64,000 bases of DNA, taken from Microbacterium paludicola (GTDB taxonomy: Bacteria > Actinomycetota > Actinomycetes > Actinomycetales > Microbacteriaceae). Below, piece by piece: positions 44,855 through 53,732 of the stretch. Made by a program: the position numbers and the translations under genes. The stretch spans positions 1-64,000 of the forward strand of contig NZ_JADGLL010000008.1 in the NCBI RefSeq assembly GCF_015235415.1, in the 5' to 3' direction. The notes beneath the pieces were generated by a model. That model searched no databases and was not told the DNA's origin. It worked only from the letters and a program-made list of their open reading frames with translations. The first letter of the stretch is position 1; every line of letters begins with the position of its first letter.

Positions 44855-46116
44855 CGCTCTCCCCCGCTCTTCTGCTGCTTCTTCGCCGCCTTGCGCTGGG
44901 CCCTCTCGGCCTGCGCGCGCCGCTGCCTCGGCGTCGGCGGCGGGTTCTCGTCGACCTTGACCGCGAGGCCCGACTCGGCGACCTCGCTCATCGCGTTGCC
45001 CGCGTGCACCTCGTTGCGGCGCGAGCGCAGGAACAGGAACACGATCACCGCGATCGCCAGGACCGCGTCGATCGCGACGCCCAGGACGCCGAGTCCGGCC
45101 GCCTGGGTCCACACCACGAGCAGGGCGGCGAGCGCGCCGACCGCACCGGCCGCGGGGAGCGTGAGCAGCCAGCCGACGAAGATCCGCCCGACGGTGCGCC
45201 AGCGCACTTCCGATCCGCGTCGTCCGAGACCGGATCCGATCACCGATCCGGAGGCGACCTGCGTGGTCGACAGCGCGAAGCCGAGGTGGCTCGAGGCGAG
45301 GATCGTGGCGGCCGTCGACGTCTCGGCCGCGAAGCCCTGTGCCGGCTTGACGTCGGTGAGTCCCTTGCCCAGGGTCCGGATGATCCGCCATCCGCCGACG
45401 TAGGTGCCGAGCGCGATCGCCGCGGCCGCCGAGAAGACGACCCACAGCTGCGGCTCGTGGTGCTCGGACGACTGCCAGCCCGCCGCGATGAGCGCGAGGG
45501 TGATCACGCCCATCGTCTTCTGGGCGTCGTTCGTGCCGTGCGCGAGGGCGACGAGGGAGGACGTGAAGATCTGGCCCCAGCGGAAGCCGTCGCGGCCGTC
45601 CGGCTTGCCGTCGTAGCGCCGGGTGAGGGAGTACGCCATCTTGGTCGCGAGGAACGCGATGATGCCCGCGGTGAGCGGTGCAAGCAGCGCCGGCAGCACG
45701 ACCTTCGACATCACGACGCCGAAGTCGATTCCCTGGACGCCGACGCCGACGAGCGTCGCGCCGATCAGGCCGCCGAACAGCGCGTGCGACGAGCTGGAGG
45801 GAAGGCCGAGCAGCCAGGTCAGCATGTTCCACGTGATGGCGCCGATCAGGCCGGCGAAGATCAGCGAGGGGAACACGGCTCCCGAGATCTGCTCCTCGCG
45901 GATCATGCCGCCGGAGATGGTCTTGGCGACCTCGGTCGACAGGAAGGCGCCGACGAGATTCAGGATGGCCGCGAGCGCGACCGCGGTCTTCGGCTTGAGT
46001 GCGCCGGTGGCGATCGGCGTCGCCATCGCGTTGGCGGTGTCGTGGAAGCCGTTGGTGAAATCGAAGAAGAGCGCGAGGGCGATGACCAGCGCGACGATGA
46101 GGGCTGCGGTTTCCAC
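44851..46116 (-). CDS. pit: Low-affinity inorganic phosphate transporter (PiT family)
   Basis: The 421-residue protein has about ten membrane helices. The two PiT signatures are FFDFTNGFHDTANAMATPIA and VALAHGTNDAQKTMGVITL, and GLPSSSSHALFGGLIGA is also typical. It imports phosphate with protons or cations. The tail is charged and Lys-rich. GTG 46116 has GGAAGG upstream. Two nested inverted repeats (46157-46199) lie upstream. Confidence 0.94.
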   Translation of the reverse strand: METAALIVALVIALALFFDFTNGFHDTANAMATPIATGALKPKTAVALAAILNLVGAFLSTEVAKTISGGMIREEQISGAVFPSLIFAGLIGAITWNMLTWLLGLPSSSSHALFGGLIGATLVGVGVQGIDFGVVMSKVVLPALLAPLTAGIIAFLATKMAYSLTRRYDGKPDGRDGFRWGQIFTSSLVALAHGTNDAQKTMGVITLALIAAGWQSSEHHEPQLWVVFSAAAAIALGTYVGGWRIIRTLGKGLTDVKPAQGFAAETSTAATILASSHLGFALSTTQVASGSVIGSGLGRRGSEVRWRTVGRIFVGWLLTLPAAGAVGALAALLVVWTQAAGLGVLGVAIDAVLAIAVIVFLFLRSRRNEVHAGNAMSEVAESGLAVKVDENPPPTPRQRRAQAERAQRKAAKKQQKSGGER

Positions 46117-46156
46117 CGTCCGCCTTCCGTGATGCGGGACCCGAGGGTCGAGAAGC

Positions 46157-46199
46157 GCGAACGAAGAGTTCGCCAGGTGTTCACGATCTGGCAACCAGA
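46157..46199 (-). promoter_or_regulatory. Operator-like inverted repeats upstream of pit
   Basis: GCGAACGAAGAGTTCGC (46157-46173; arms six, spacer five) and TCTGGCAACCAGA (46187-46199; arms five, spacer three) are adjacent. The second is flanked by GTTCACGA and GGTCACC, which resemble half-sites of phosphate-regulon boxes in other actinobacteria. Control by phosphate is an inference. Confidence 0.35.
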
Positions 46200-46321
46200 C
46201 GGTCACCAATCCTCGCACCCCGGGCAGGGGCGGTCAAACCGTCCGTTCCGCCCGCCTGGGAGCGCCGTCCGCCGCCCGTCGGCGCCGCGGCGTGCACGTC
46301 AAACACGGATAGCGTTGACGG

Positions 46322-48448
46322 ATGAGCTCTGCTTCGGTCCCGACCGCCCCCCGCCCCGAGAAACGCCCCGTCGTCCGCTCGCACCACGGCGACACGTTCG
46401 AGGACCCGTACGAGTGGCTGCGCGAGAAGGACTCCCCCGAGGTCGTCGCGCACCTCGAGGCGGAGAACGCCCACACCGACGCGGCGCTCGCGCACCTCGA
46501 GCCGCTTCGCGAGCGCATCTTCCAGGAGATCAAGGGCCGGGTCCGCGAGACCGACCTGAGCCTGCCGAGCCGCCGCGGGCAGTGGTGGTACTACGGCCGC
46601 ACGATCGCGGGCAAGCAGTACGGCGTGCAGTGCCGCGCCCCCATCGCCGGCCCGGACGACTGGACCCCGCCCCAGCTGAGCGCGGAGGTGGAGGTGCCCG
46701 GCGAGCAGGTGCTGCTCGACTCGAACGCCGAGGCCGAGGGCCACGAGTTCTTCTCCCTCGGATCGTTCGACGTGTCCAAGGACGGCACGCTGATGCTGTG
46801 GGCCGTGGACGTCGCGGGTGACGAGCGCTACACGATCCGGATCAAGGACCTGACGACCGGCGAGATCCTGCCCGACGTGATCGAGGGGACCTTCTCGGGC
46901 GCGCACTTCCTTCCCGGCGGCACCCACATCGTCTACACGACGGTGGACGACGCCTGGCGTCCCGACCGCGCGTGGCTCCACCCGGTCGGCACCGCGGGGC
47001 GGGAGGCCGACCGCGAGATCTACCGCGATGACGACGAGCGGTTCTGGGTGGGCGCGGGAGTGACGCGCAGCGACCGGTTCCTGGTCGTCGAGTCCGGGTC
47101 GAGCATCACAAGCGAGGTCGCGCTGCTCGACGCGGCGACCGTGGCGACCGATCCCGACGCCAAGCCGCAGGTCGTGTGGCCGCGTCGCGAGGGCGTCGAG
47201 TACGGCGTGGATCATGCCGTCATCGACGGCGAGGACTGGCTGTACATCCTCCACAACGACGGCGCACTCGACTTCGAGCTGGTGCGCGCCCGCGTCGGCG
47301 CGCCCGACGTGGTCGAGACCGTGATCCCGCACGAGCCGGGCCGCCGCCTTGAGGACGTCGACTGCTTCCGCGACTTCGCGGTCGTCGAGTACCGCCGCGA
47401 GGGCCTCACGCGCGTGGCTCTGCTCGACTACCGCACGCACGCGCTGACGGAGATCGAGTTCGATGAGCCCCTGTTCGCCGTCGGGCTGGGCGGCAACCCC
47501 GAGTGGGCTCCCCCGGTGCTGCGCCTCGGGTTCGGGTCGTTCACGACGCCGGGATCGGTGTTCGAGTACGTGCTCGACAGCGGCGAGCTCGTCCTGCGCC
47601 GGCAGGTCGAGGTGCTCGGCGGATACGACCCCGCCGACTACGACCAGGCCCGCCTGTGGGTGACCGCCCAGGATGGCACCCGCATCCCGGTCTCCCTTGT
47701 GTGGAAGCGCTCGTTCGGCGAGCCCGGCTCCGCACCTCGCCCCGTGCACCTCTACGGCTACGGCTCGTACGAGCACTCGATCGACCCCGCCTTCTCGGTG
47801 GCCCGGCTGTCCGAGCTCGACCGCGGCATCGTGTTCGCCGTCGCGCACGTGCGCGGCGGCGGCGAGCTCGGGCGGCAGTGGTACGAGGACGGCAAGCTGC
47901 AGGCGAAGCGCAACACGTTCACCGACTTCGTGGATGTCGCGCGTCACCTCGTCGAGAACGGCTACACGACCCCGGATCGCCTGGTGGCGGAGGGCGGATC
48001 TGCCGGCGGGCTTCTTATGGGCGCGATCACGAACCTCGCCCCGGAGCTGTTCGCCGGCATCCTCGCCGACGTCCCGTTCGTCGACGCGCTCACGACCATC
48101 CTGGACCCCTCCCTTCCCCTCACGGTGATCGAGTGGGATGAGTGGGGCGACCCGCTGCACGACCCGGCGGTGTACGAGTACATGAAGTCGTACTCGCCGT
48201 ACGAGAACGTGCGCGAGGGCGTGACCTACCCGCGGATCCTGGCGATGACGTCGCTGAACGACACGCGCGTGATGTACGTCGAGCCGGCCAAGTGGGTCGC
48301 GCGTCTGCGCGATGTGGGCGCCGATGCGCTGTTCAAGTGCGAGATGGTCGCGGGTCACGGCGGCGTCAGCGGCCGCTACAACTCGTGGCGCGAGCGGGCC
48401 TTCCAGCTCGCCTGGCTCTTCGACGTGCTCGGGGTCGCCGACGCCTGA
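46322..48448 (+). CDS. ptrB: Oligopeptidase B-like S9 prolyl oligopeptidase
   Basis: The 708-residue cytosolic serine peptidase has an N-terminal seven-bladed propeller (about 70-410) and an alpha/beta-hydrolase domain. The nucleophile is Ser560 in EGGSAGGLLMG, the Asp lies in SLNDTRVMYVEP and the His in AGHGGVSGR. It cleaves short peptides, usually after basic residues. The ATG follows TAGCGT by six bases. Confidence 0.93.
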   Translation: MSSASVPTAPRPEKRPVVRSHHGDTFEDPYEWLREKDSPEVVAHLEAENAHTDAALAHLEPLRERIFQEIKGRVRETDLSLPSRRGQWWYYGRTIAGKQYGVQCRAPIAGPDDWTPPQLSAEVEVPGEQVLLDSNAEAEGHEFFSLGSFDVSKDGTLMLWAVDVAGDERYTIRIKDLTTGEILPDVIEGTFSGAHFLPGGTHIVYTTVDDAWRPDRAWLHPVGTAGREADREIYRDDDERFWVGAGVTRSDRFLVVESGSSITSEVALLDAATVATDPDAKPQVVWPRREGVEYGVDHAVIDGEDWLYILHNDGALDFELVRARVGAPDVVETVIPHEPGRRLEDVDCFRDFAVVEYRREGLTRVALLDYRTHALTEIEFDEPLFAVGLGGNPEWAPPVLRLGFGSFTTPGSVFEYVLDSGELVLRRQVEVLGGYDPADYDQARLWVTAQDGTRIPVSLVWKRSFGEPGSAPRPVHLYGYGSYEHSIDPAFSVARLSELDRGIVFAVAHVRGGGELGRQWYEDGKLQAKRNTFTDFVDVARHLVENGYTTPDRLVAEGGSAGGLLMGAITNLAPELFAGILADVPFVDALTTILDPSLPLTVIEWDEWGDPLHDPAVYEYMKSYSPYENVREGVTYPRILAMTSLNDTRVMYVEPAKWVARLRDVGADALFKCEMVAGHGGVSGRYNSWRERAFQLAWLFDVLGVADA

Positions 48449-48492
48449 CCCGTCGAGGGCCTCGCGGGGTGCAGCCGTGGCTCCGCTCGCGG

Positions 48493-49158
48493 TCAGTAGC
48501 GGGCGGAGAACCCGCCGTCGGCCTGCAGCAGCTGGCCCGAGACCCAGCGGCCGGCGGGCGAGACGAGGAAGGCGACGAACTCGCCGATGTCGGCGGGTGT
48601 CCCGAGACGGCCGAGCGGATGGGCGTCGCGCAGCGCGGTGCGGGTGTCGTCGTCCATCCAGCCCGTGTCGATCGGACCCGGGTTGAGGACGTTGGCCGAG
48701 ATCCCGCGTGGGCCGAGCTCGCGCGCCGCGGAGATCACGATGCGGTCCAGGGCACCCTTCGACGCCCCGTACGGCAGGTTGCCCGTGGTGTGATCGCTCG
48801 TCAGCGCGACGATCGCGCCGCCGCCGTCGGGCACCTGACGGGCGAAGGCGGCGATGAGCAGAAGCGAGGCGCGGGCGTTGACGGCGACGTGCGCGTCGAA
48901 GCTCTCCGCGGTGGTGTCGAGGATGCCCGTCTCCACATCGTGCGCATGACTCAGGATGAGCGCGTCGCACGGTCCGTGGTCGCGCACGACCGCGGCGATG
49001 AGCTCATCCGGCGCCGACGGATCCGACAGGTCGCGCGGGTAATCGGCCGACGAGAGGTCGCTCGTGACGACGGTCAAGCCGTCCTGCCGCAGCCGAGGCG
49101 CGATCCCCGCGGCGATGCTGTTGGCGCGCGCGGCACCCGTGATCAGAGCGAGGGGCAT
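48493..49158 (-). CDS. Short-chain dehydrogenase/reductase
   Basis: The 221-residue SDR has a slightly atypical N-terminal loop (ITGAARANSIAAGIA instead of TGxxxGIG), VNARASLLLIAAF, and the catalytic YGASKGAL motif (Tyr-x3-Lys). The C-terminus GQLLQADGGFS is standard. Substrate unknown. The ATG follows TAGGGT by six bases. Confidence 0.9.
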   Translation of the reverse strand: MPLALITGAARANSIAAGIAPRLRQDGLTVVTSDLSSADYPRDLSDPSAPDELIAAVVRDHGPCDALILSHAHDVETGILDTTAESFDAHVAVNARASLLLIAAFARQVPDGGGAIVALTSDHTTGNLPYGASKGALDRIVISAARELGPRGISANVLNPGPIDTGWMDDDTRTALRDAHPLGRLGTPADIGEFVAFLVSPAGRWVSGQLLQADGGFSARY

Positions 49159-49220
49159 GACGTCACCCTATCGCCGCCGCAGCCGCGCCCCAGCGCGGGC
49201 CCCAGGCACTGGACAATGCA

Positions 49221-49257
49221 AAAGGCTCCCCGGCGCCGCACGCACCGGGGAGCCTTT
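49221..49257 (-). terminator. Terminator after pfkA
   Basis: A 13-base stem (AAAGGCTCCCCGG/CCGGGGAGCCTTT) with an 11-base loop starts 12 bases after the pfkA stop. Confidence 0.85.
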
Positions 49258-49268
49258 CGAAGGGACGA

Positions 49269-50297
49269 TCAGCCGAACAGCGCCGCAGCCTCCTGGTAGC
49301 GGGACTGCGGGACGGTGTGAAGCTCGCCGAGCGCGTCGGCGAACGCCACGCGGACGATGTCGGTGCCGCGCAGCGCCACCATCTGACCCCAGGCGCCCTC
49401 GACGATGGCGTCGGCGGTGTGCAGGCCGAGGCGCGTCGCGAGCACGCGGTCGAAGCCCGAGGGCGAACCTCCGCGCTGGATGTGCCCCAGCACCGTCGCA
49501 CGGGTCTCGATGCCCGTGATGCGCTCGATCTCCGGGGCGAGCACCTCACTGATGCCGCCGAGGCGGGGGCGGTTGAACGCGTCCAGGCCCTTGTCGCTGT
49601 ACGCCTCCTCCTGGCCCTTGAGCTTGAAGCCCTCCGACACCACGACCAGCGGCGCGCGGCCGCGCTCGTGGGCCGAGGTCACCTGGGCGGTGATCTCCTC
49701 GATGGACAGGGGCACCTCGGGGATGCAGATGACGTGGGCGCCGGCGGCCATTCCCGCGTGGAGCGCGATCCAGCCGACGTGCCGGCCCATCACCTCGGCG
49801 ACCATGCACCGCTGGTGCGAGTCGCCCGTGGTGCGCAGCCGGTCCATCGCCTCGGTGGCGATGTTCACGGCCGTGTCGAAGCCGAACGAGTAGTCGGTCG
49901 CGCCGAGGTCGTTGTCGATCGTCTTCGGCACGCCGAAGACGTTGATGCCGTCCTTCGAGAGGCGCTCCGCGGCCGCGAGGGTGCCCTCGCCGCCGATCGC
50001 GACGATCCCGTCGATGCCGTGCTCGGCGAGGGTGGCCTTGATGTTGTCGGCGCCACCATGCTCGCCCTCATACGGGTTCGTACGGCTCGTGCCGAGGATG
50101 GTGCCGCCGACCTTCGCGAGGCCCTTGACCTCGTGCCGGGTGAGCGGGAAGAAGTCCGCTTCGACGACGCCGCGCCAGCCGTCGCGGATGCCCACGAACT
50201 CGAGGTCGTACGTGGTGGTGCCCTTGAGGACGATGCCGCGGATGACCGCATTCAGTCCGGGGCAATCACCTCCGGACGTGAGGATTCCGATCTTCAT
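49269..50297 (-). CDS. pfkA: 6-phosphofructokinase, actinobacterial ATP-type
   Basis: The 342-residue enzyme phosphorylates fructose 6-phosphate in glycolysis. Visible sites are LTSGGDCPGLNAVIRG at the N-terminus, GGEGT at 102-106, and PKTIDND at 124-130 with catalytic Asp128. Gly105 within GGEGT is the ATP-type residue; pyrophosphate-dependent relatives carry Asp at this place, so ATP use is predicted. The ATG follows TAGTGT by seven bases. Confidence 0.94.
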   Translation of the reverse strand: MKIGILTSGGDCPGLNAVIRGIVLKGTTTYDLEFVGIRDGWRGVVEADFFPLTRHEVKGLAKVGGTILGTSRTNPYEGEHGGADNIKATLAEHGIDGIVAIGGEGTLAAAERLSKDGINVFGVPKTIDNDLGATDYSFGFDTAVNIATEAMDRLRTTGDSHQRCMVAEVMGRHVGWIALHAGMAAGAHVICIPEVPLSIEEITAQVTSAHERGRAPLVVVSEGFKLKGQEEAYSDKGLDAFNRPRLGGISEVLAPEIERITGIETRATVLGHIQRGGSPSGFDRVLATRLGLHTADAIVEGAWGQMVALRGTDIVRVAFADALGELHTVPQSRYQEAAALFG

Positions 50298-50377
50298 GCT
50301 CTCGACACTAGGGGATCCGGATGACCCCCGAAGGGCGTCGCCCGGATCCCCTGGTGACGAGCGGGTGACTCGCTCTT

Positions 50378-50500
50378 GGCCGCGCGCTGATCGATCCCTC
50401 GCCCGACGCTCCGCGCCGGGTCTCGCGCTCGATGGACGTCGCTCCGCTCCGTCCGGGCGCGCTGGTGGGCCGCATCCGCGGCACGCTCACTTCGTTCGCA
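50378..50500 (-). repeat. Dispersed intergenic repeat, most complete copy (inverted)
   Basis: On the minus strand it reads TGCGAACGAAGTGAGCGTGC, then CGCGGATGCGGCCCACC, CGCCCGGACGGAGCG and ATCGAGCGCGAG, ending in CGCGCGGCC. It is the uninterrupted version of the repeat split by the IS110 element at 57.2-58.6 kb. It lies between the pfkA start and the helicase gene's 3' end. Confidence 0.8.
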
Positions 50501-50542
50501 GAGCGGGCCCAGCGTGCCAGCGGGTATGGCAGGCCCGAGAAG

Positions 50543-52687
50543 TTAGAGAGCCCCCCGCAGGACGTGCATAAGCGCCGCCAGCTGCACCGAGTCGCTCGAG
50601 GTCGGGTCGACGGCCTCGCCGTCGAGCGCGCGCGCCGCGAGGCCCTGCTTCTGGTCGATGAGCTCGGCGATCTTGGTGTCGATCGTGTGCGCCGCGATGA
50701 TGCGCCACGCTGTGACGGGCTCATCCTGTCCGATGCGGTGGACGCGGTCGATCGCCTGCGTCTGCTCGGCCGCGGTCCAGCTGAGCTCGGCGAGGACGAC
50801 GTTCGATGCGACCTGCAGGTTGACGCCCACACCGGCGGCGGTGAGCGAGCACACCGCGATGCCGACATCCGGGTCGTTGTTGAACGCGTCGATCGCTGCC
50901 TGACGCACCGTGGAGGTCTGCTCGCCGCGGATCGAGACGCTCTTCACGCCCACCGCCTTGAAGTGCGCCTCGGCCTGGTCCATGACGTCGATGTGCTTGG
51001 CGAAGAACACGACCTTGCCGACCGAGCGCTGCAGCTGGGCGGCGTAGTCGGCCGCGAGGCCGGCCTTCGCCTGGCCGATGCGTCGCACCATCGTGAAGAC
51101 GTTGTCCCCCGCGGTGCCGGCGGCCTTCGACTCGTCCAGCTCGCCCTGCGCGACGAGGCGCACGATGTCGTCGTCGATCTCGCCGGGGGCGAGGCCGCGG
51201 TCGCCGCGGGCGTCGATGATCCGGCGGTAGCGCGCGACGAGGCGAGCCGCGAGCTCGCGCTCGGCCTCGCGGATGCTGCGGCCGAACTCGTCGTCGAGCT
51301 GCACGGGCAGGTCGGCGATGAGCTTGTCCGGCAGGTCCTTCGCGACGTCCTTCTTGCGGCGCCGCACGATGCCCATCGAGATGACGGCTTCGCGGGCCTC
51401 TGGGTAGAAGGCCTTGTCGGCGGGCGTCAGGCCGGTGGCGTCGAGCTTCTCCATCAGCTCGGGGCCGGGCTTGTCGCCGGTGGTCCAGCCGAGGAAGCGC
51501 CAGATGGCGTCGAAGTCCTCGACGTCGTTGATCAGCGGCGTTCCCGTGAGCGCCAGGAGGAGCGGATCGCCGCCCGGCGTGTTCTCACGGATGCTCGCCG
51601 CGAGCGCGAGCACATTCTGCGAGCGCTGCGAGGTGAGGTTCTTGATGAAGTGCGCCTCATCGACGACCATGCCGCGCAGGCCGATCTTGGCGAGCCAGCC
51701 GAGGTGACGATCCAGGATCTCGTAGTTCACGATGAACACGTCGGCGAAGGCGTCGATGTCGTCGCCGTCGCCGTTGATCACGGTCGCGCGGCGGTGGGGT
51801 GTCCAGCGCTCGACCTCGCGCGCCCAGTTCATCTTCACGACGTTCGGGACGATCGCGACGATCGGGTACGCGTTCGCGACGGAGGCGGCGAGCACCGATT
51901 CCGCGGTCTTGCCGAGGCCCGGCTCGTCGGCGAGCAGGAAGGTGCGGTGCCCCGCGCGCACGGCCTCGAGGAAGCGCGACTGGTGTGCCATGATCTCGAG
52001 CCCCTTGGGCGAGAGGCGGTCGAACTCGGGCACCTCGGGCAGCGGCATGGTGGCGGCGCCCCCGCCCGCGCCCTGCTCGAACGCCTTGTACAGCGGGCCC
52101 ATGAGCTCCCAGCCGTCGAGGCGACGACGCGGAGTCGGGCCGCCGACGCGGTGCGCGAGGTCGGGAGCGAGGAACGGGTTCGACTCGATGCGCGCCTCGA
52201 TCTGCGGCGGTGTGACCTGACGCTCGGCCGCGGCGGGCGGCACGAGGGACGTCTGCACCAGCGGCTTCACGTCGGCGATCACGAGCTCCTCGGGAGCGAG
52301 CTCGGCGCCCGACTCGAGCAGCCAGTCGCGACGCATCCGGCGCGCGACCGGCGACGTGGCCTGGTCGACCTCGAGCAGCTGGATGAGCGACGTGTCGCGC
52401 GCGGCCGTTTTGGCGAGGATCGTCGCCACCCCGTCGAGCCGCTTGAGCAGCTCGGCGCGGACGGCGTCGGTGACCTCGGTGTCGGCCTTGACGCGGGCGC
52501 GCTCCTCGCGCACGAGGAACGCGATCACCTGGAACTTGGTGCGGTTCGTGGGGCCCAGCTTGCCGCGCTGGGCCTTCGCCTCGACCTCGCGCACCTTGCG
52601 GGCGAGGATCGGGATGAGGGGGGCCTCGTCATCGCGGCGAGCGGACGAGGACTTTCTGCGCTGTCGCGCGGGTGCCGTGGTCGGCAT
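50543..52687 (-). CDS. SNF2-family DNA helicase/translocase
   Basis: The 714-residue protein has a 200-residue N-terminal region without recognised domain, then the two RecA-like SNF2 lobes. Motif I is DEPGLGKTAES (Pro where most have Met), motif II is VVDEAHFIK, motif III is LALTGTPLIND, and motif VI is DRVHRIGQDEP. It is an ATP-driven double-strand DNA translocase. No nuclease or methylase is adjacent, so a defence role is not indicated. ATG 52687 has AGGAGGAGC directly upstream. Confidence 0.92.
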   Translation of the reverse strand: MPTTAPARQRRKSSSARRDDEAPLIPILARKVREVEAKAQRGKLGPTNRTKFQVIAFLVREERARVKADTEVTDAVRAELLKRLDGVATILAKTAARDTSLIQLLEVDQATSPVARRMRRDWLLESGAELAPEELVIADVKPLVQTSLVPPAAAERQVTPPQIEARIESNPFLAPDLAHRVGGPTPRRRLDGWELMGPLYKAFEQGAGGGAATMPLPEVPEFDRLSPKGLEIMAHQSRFLEAVRAGHRTFLLADEPGLGKTAESVLAASVANAYPIVAIVPNVVKMNWAREVERWTPHRRATVINGDGDDIDAFADVFIVNYEILDRHLGWLAKIGLRGMVVDEAHFIKNLTSQRSQNVLALAASIRENTPGGDPLLLALTGTPLINDVEDFDAIWRFLGWTTGDKPGPELMEKLDATGLTPADKAFYPEAREAVISMGIVRRRKKDVAKDLPDKLIADLPVQLDDEFGRSIREAERELAARLVARYRRIIDARGDRGLAPGEIDDDIVRLVAQGELDESKAAGTAGDNVFTMVRRIGQAKAGLAADYAAQLQRSVGKVVFFAKHIDVMDQAEAHFKAVGVKSVSIRGEQTSTVRQAAIDAFNNDPDVGIAVCSLTAAGVGVNLQVASNVVLAELSWTAAEQTQAIDRVHRIGQDEPVTAWRIIAAHTIDTKIAELIDQKQGLAARALDGEAVDPTSSDSVQLAALMHVLRGAL

Positions 52688-52998
52688 GCTCCTCCTGAGC
52701 GTAGAGACCATCGTGACCGAGGCGGCTTGGCCGGCGGTCGAAGTCGTGCGTGGCGCCCGCTGCGCCGTCGAGATGACGACAGCGCGGACCGATTCGCTTC
52801 CGCGATGCGGTCAGACGGACGCGGTTCCCACCCGGGGCGCGTGCACCGGCCTGCGAGAGGATCTCTCGGACGTCGATGGACGCGACGGGCGGTGGAAACC
52901 TGTGCGGCCAGTCTAGGGCATGCCCCGCCCCGGGACGACGCGCAATCGCCGATGCGCCTCGACGGAGGTGACGGGAGCGATGCGGCGGATGATCCGGA
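52688..52998. other. Intergenic region before the helicase gene
   Basis: These 311 bases lie between the helicase start and the lipoprotein stop. I see no open frame with support, no strong hairpin and no repeat copy. It presumably holds the helicase promoter. Confidence 0.5.
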
Positions 52999-53670
52999 TC
53001 AGCCGGGCAGGTGCGCGAGCATGTCGGCGACGGCCTCGTCGACGAGTGCCTCGTCGGCGTTCATCGCGTAGGTCGTGAGCATCATGTCGCCCCGCAGCAC
53101 CACGCGCTCGAACTCGATCACGCCCTGCTGCTGCTCGCCCTGCCGCTCGCAGTCGACGGTGTCGCCGGTCGCGTCGCAGCCCGGGAAGTTCTGCGTCAGC
53201 ACGTCGCGGACGAACTGCTTGTGCTGCGCGGGGACGATCGCGGCGTTCGAGACGAGGGCCGTCTCGCCCGGCGGCGTCCAGTAGCAGTTGAGGTTCGGCG
53301 CGCCCTGGATCACGTCGAGCAGGTCGACGACCTTCGAGCTCGGCACCTGAGACGCCTCCGCAGGGTTCAGCTGGCCGAACGCGTCGTACAGCCAGTCCTG
53401 CATCTGCGCGGAGTAGGCCTGGCCGCAGTCGGCGGGAAGCCCTCCGGCACCGGCGGTCGCCGTCGGGGTCGGCGTGGCGGACGTGCTCGGCGCGGGGCTC
53501 GTGGGCGCGGTGCTCGGCTGCCCACTGGGGGCGGCGCTCGACGTCGGCTGCTCCGAGGCGGCCGGGCTCCCGGTCGGCCCCGGCGTCGGCTGGCATGCCG
53601 CGAGGCCGACGGTCGCCAGTGCGAGCGCGCCGATGACGGAGACACGGGCGGCGAGGCGGTGGGAGCGCAT
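52999..53670 (-). CDS. Putative lipoprotein, unknown function
   Basis: The 223-residue protein has a lipoprotein signal (LATVGLAAC, Cys about residue 26), a 45-residue Ser/Thr/Pro/Ala linker and a compact domain with four cysteines (PADCGQAY, NLNCYWTPP, FPGCDATGD, VDCERQGE) that could form two disulfides. The linker suggests it reaches through the cell wall. Family not recognised. Confidence 0.75.
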   Translation of the reverse strand: MRSHRLAARVSVIGALALATVGLAACQPTPGPTGSPAASEQPTSSAAPSGQPSTAPTSPAPSTSATPTPTATAGAGGLPADCGQAYSAQMQDWLYDAFGQLNPAEASQVPSSKVVDLLDVIQGAPNLNCYWTPPGETALVSNAAIVPAQHKQFVRDVLTQNFPGCDATGDTVDCERQGEQQQGVIEFERVVLRGDMMLTTYAMNADEALVDEAVADMLAHLPG

Positions 53671-53732
53671 TGCCCCATCCTGCCTCACCGCCCGTGGTGT
53701 CGACAGCGCCGACCCGTCCCGGGCCCGTGCCG

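Noticed and set aside
46181..48970. A 929-residue minus-strand frame opposite the oligopeptidase gene
   Set aside because: It is antisense to a gene with a complete serine-peptidase triad. The translated sequence shows no domain and is rich in Arg, Val, Ala and Asp, as expected from codon bias.
49269..50297. Pyrophosphate-dependent phosphofructokinase
   Set aside because: Residue 105 in GGEGT is Gly, the ATP-type residue. The pyrophosphate type has Asp there.
50543..52687. SNF2 helicase as part of a phage-defence island
   Set aside because: Neighbours are PfkA and a lipoprotein. There is no nuclease, methylase or DISARM/Dnd-type partner, so it looks like a stand-alone chromosomal helicase.
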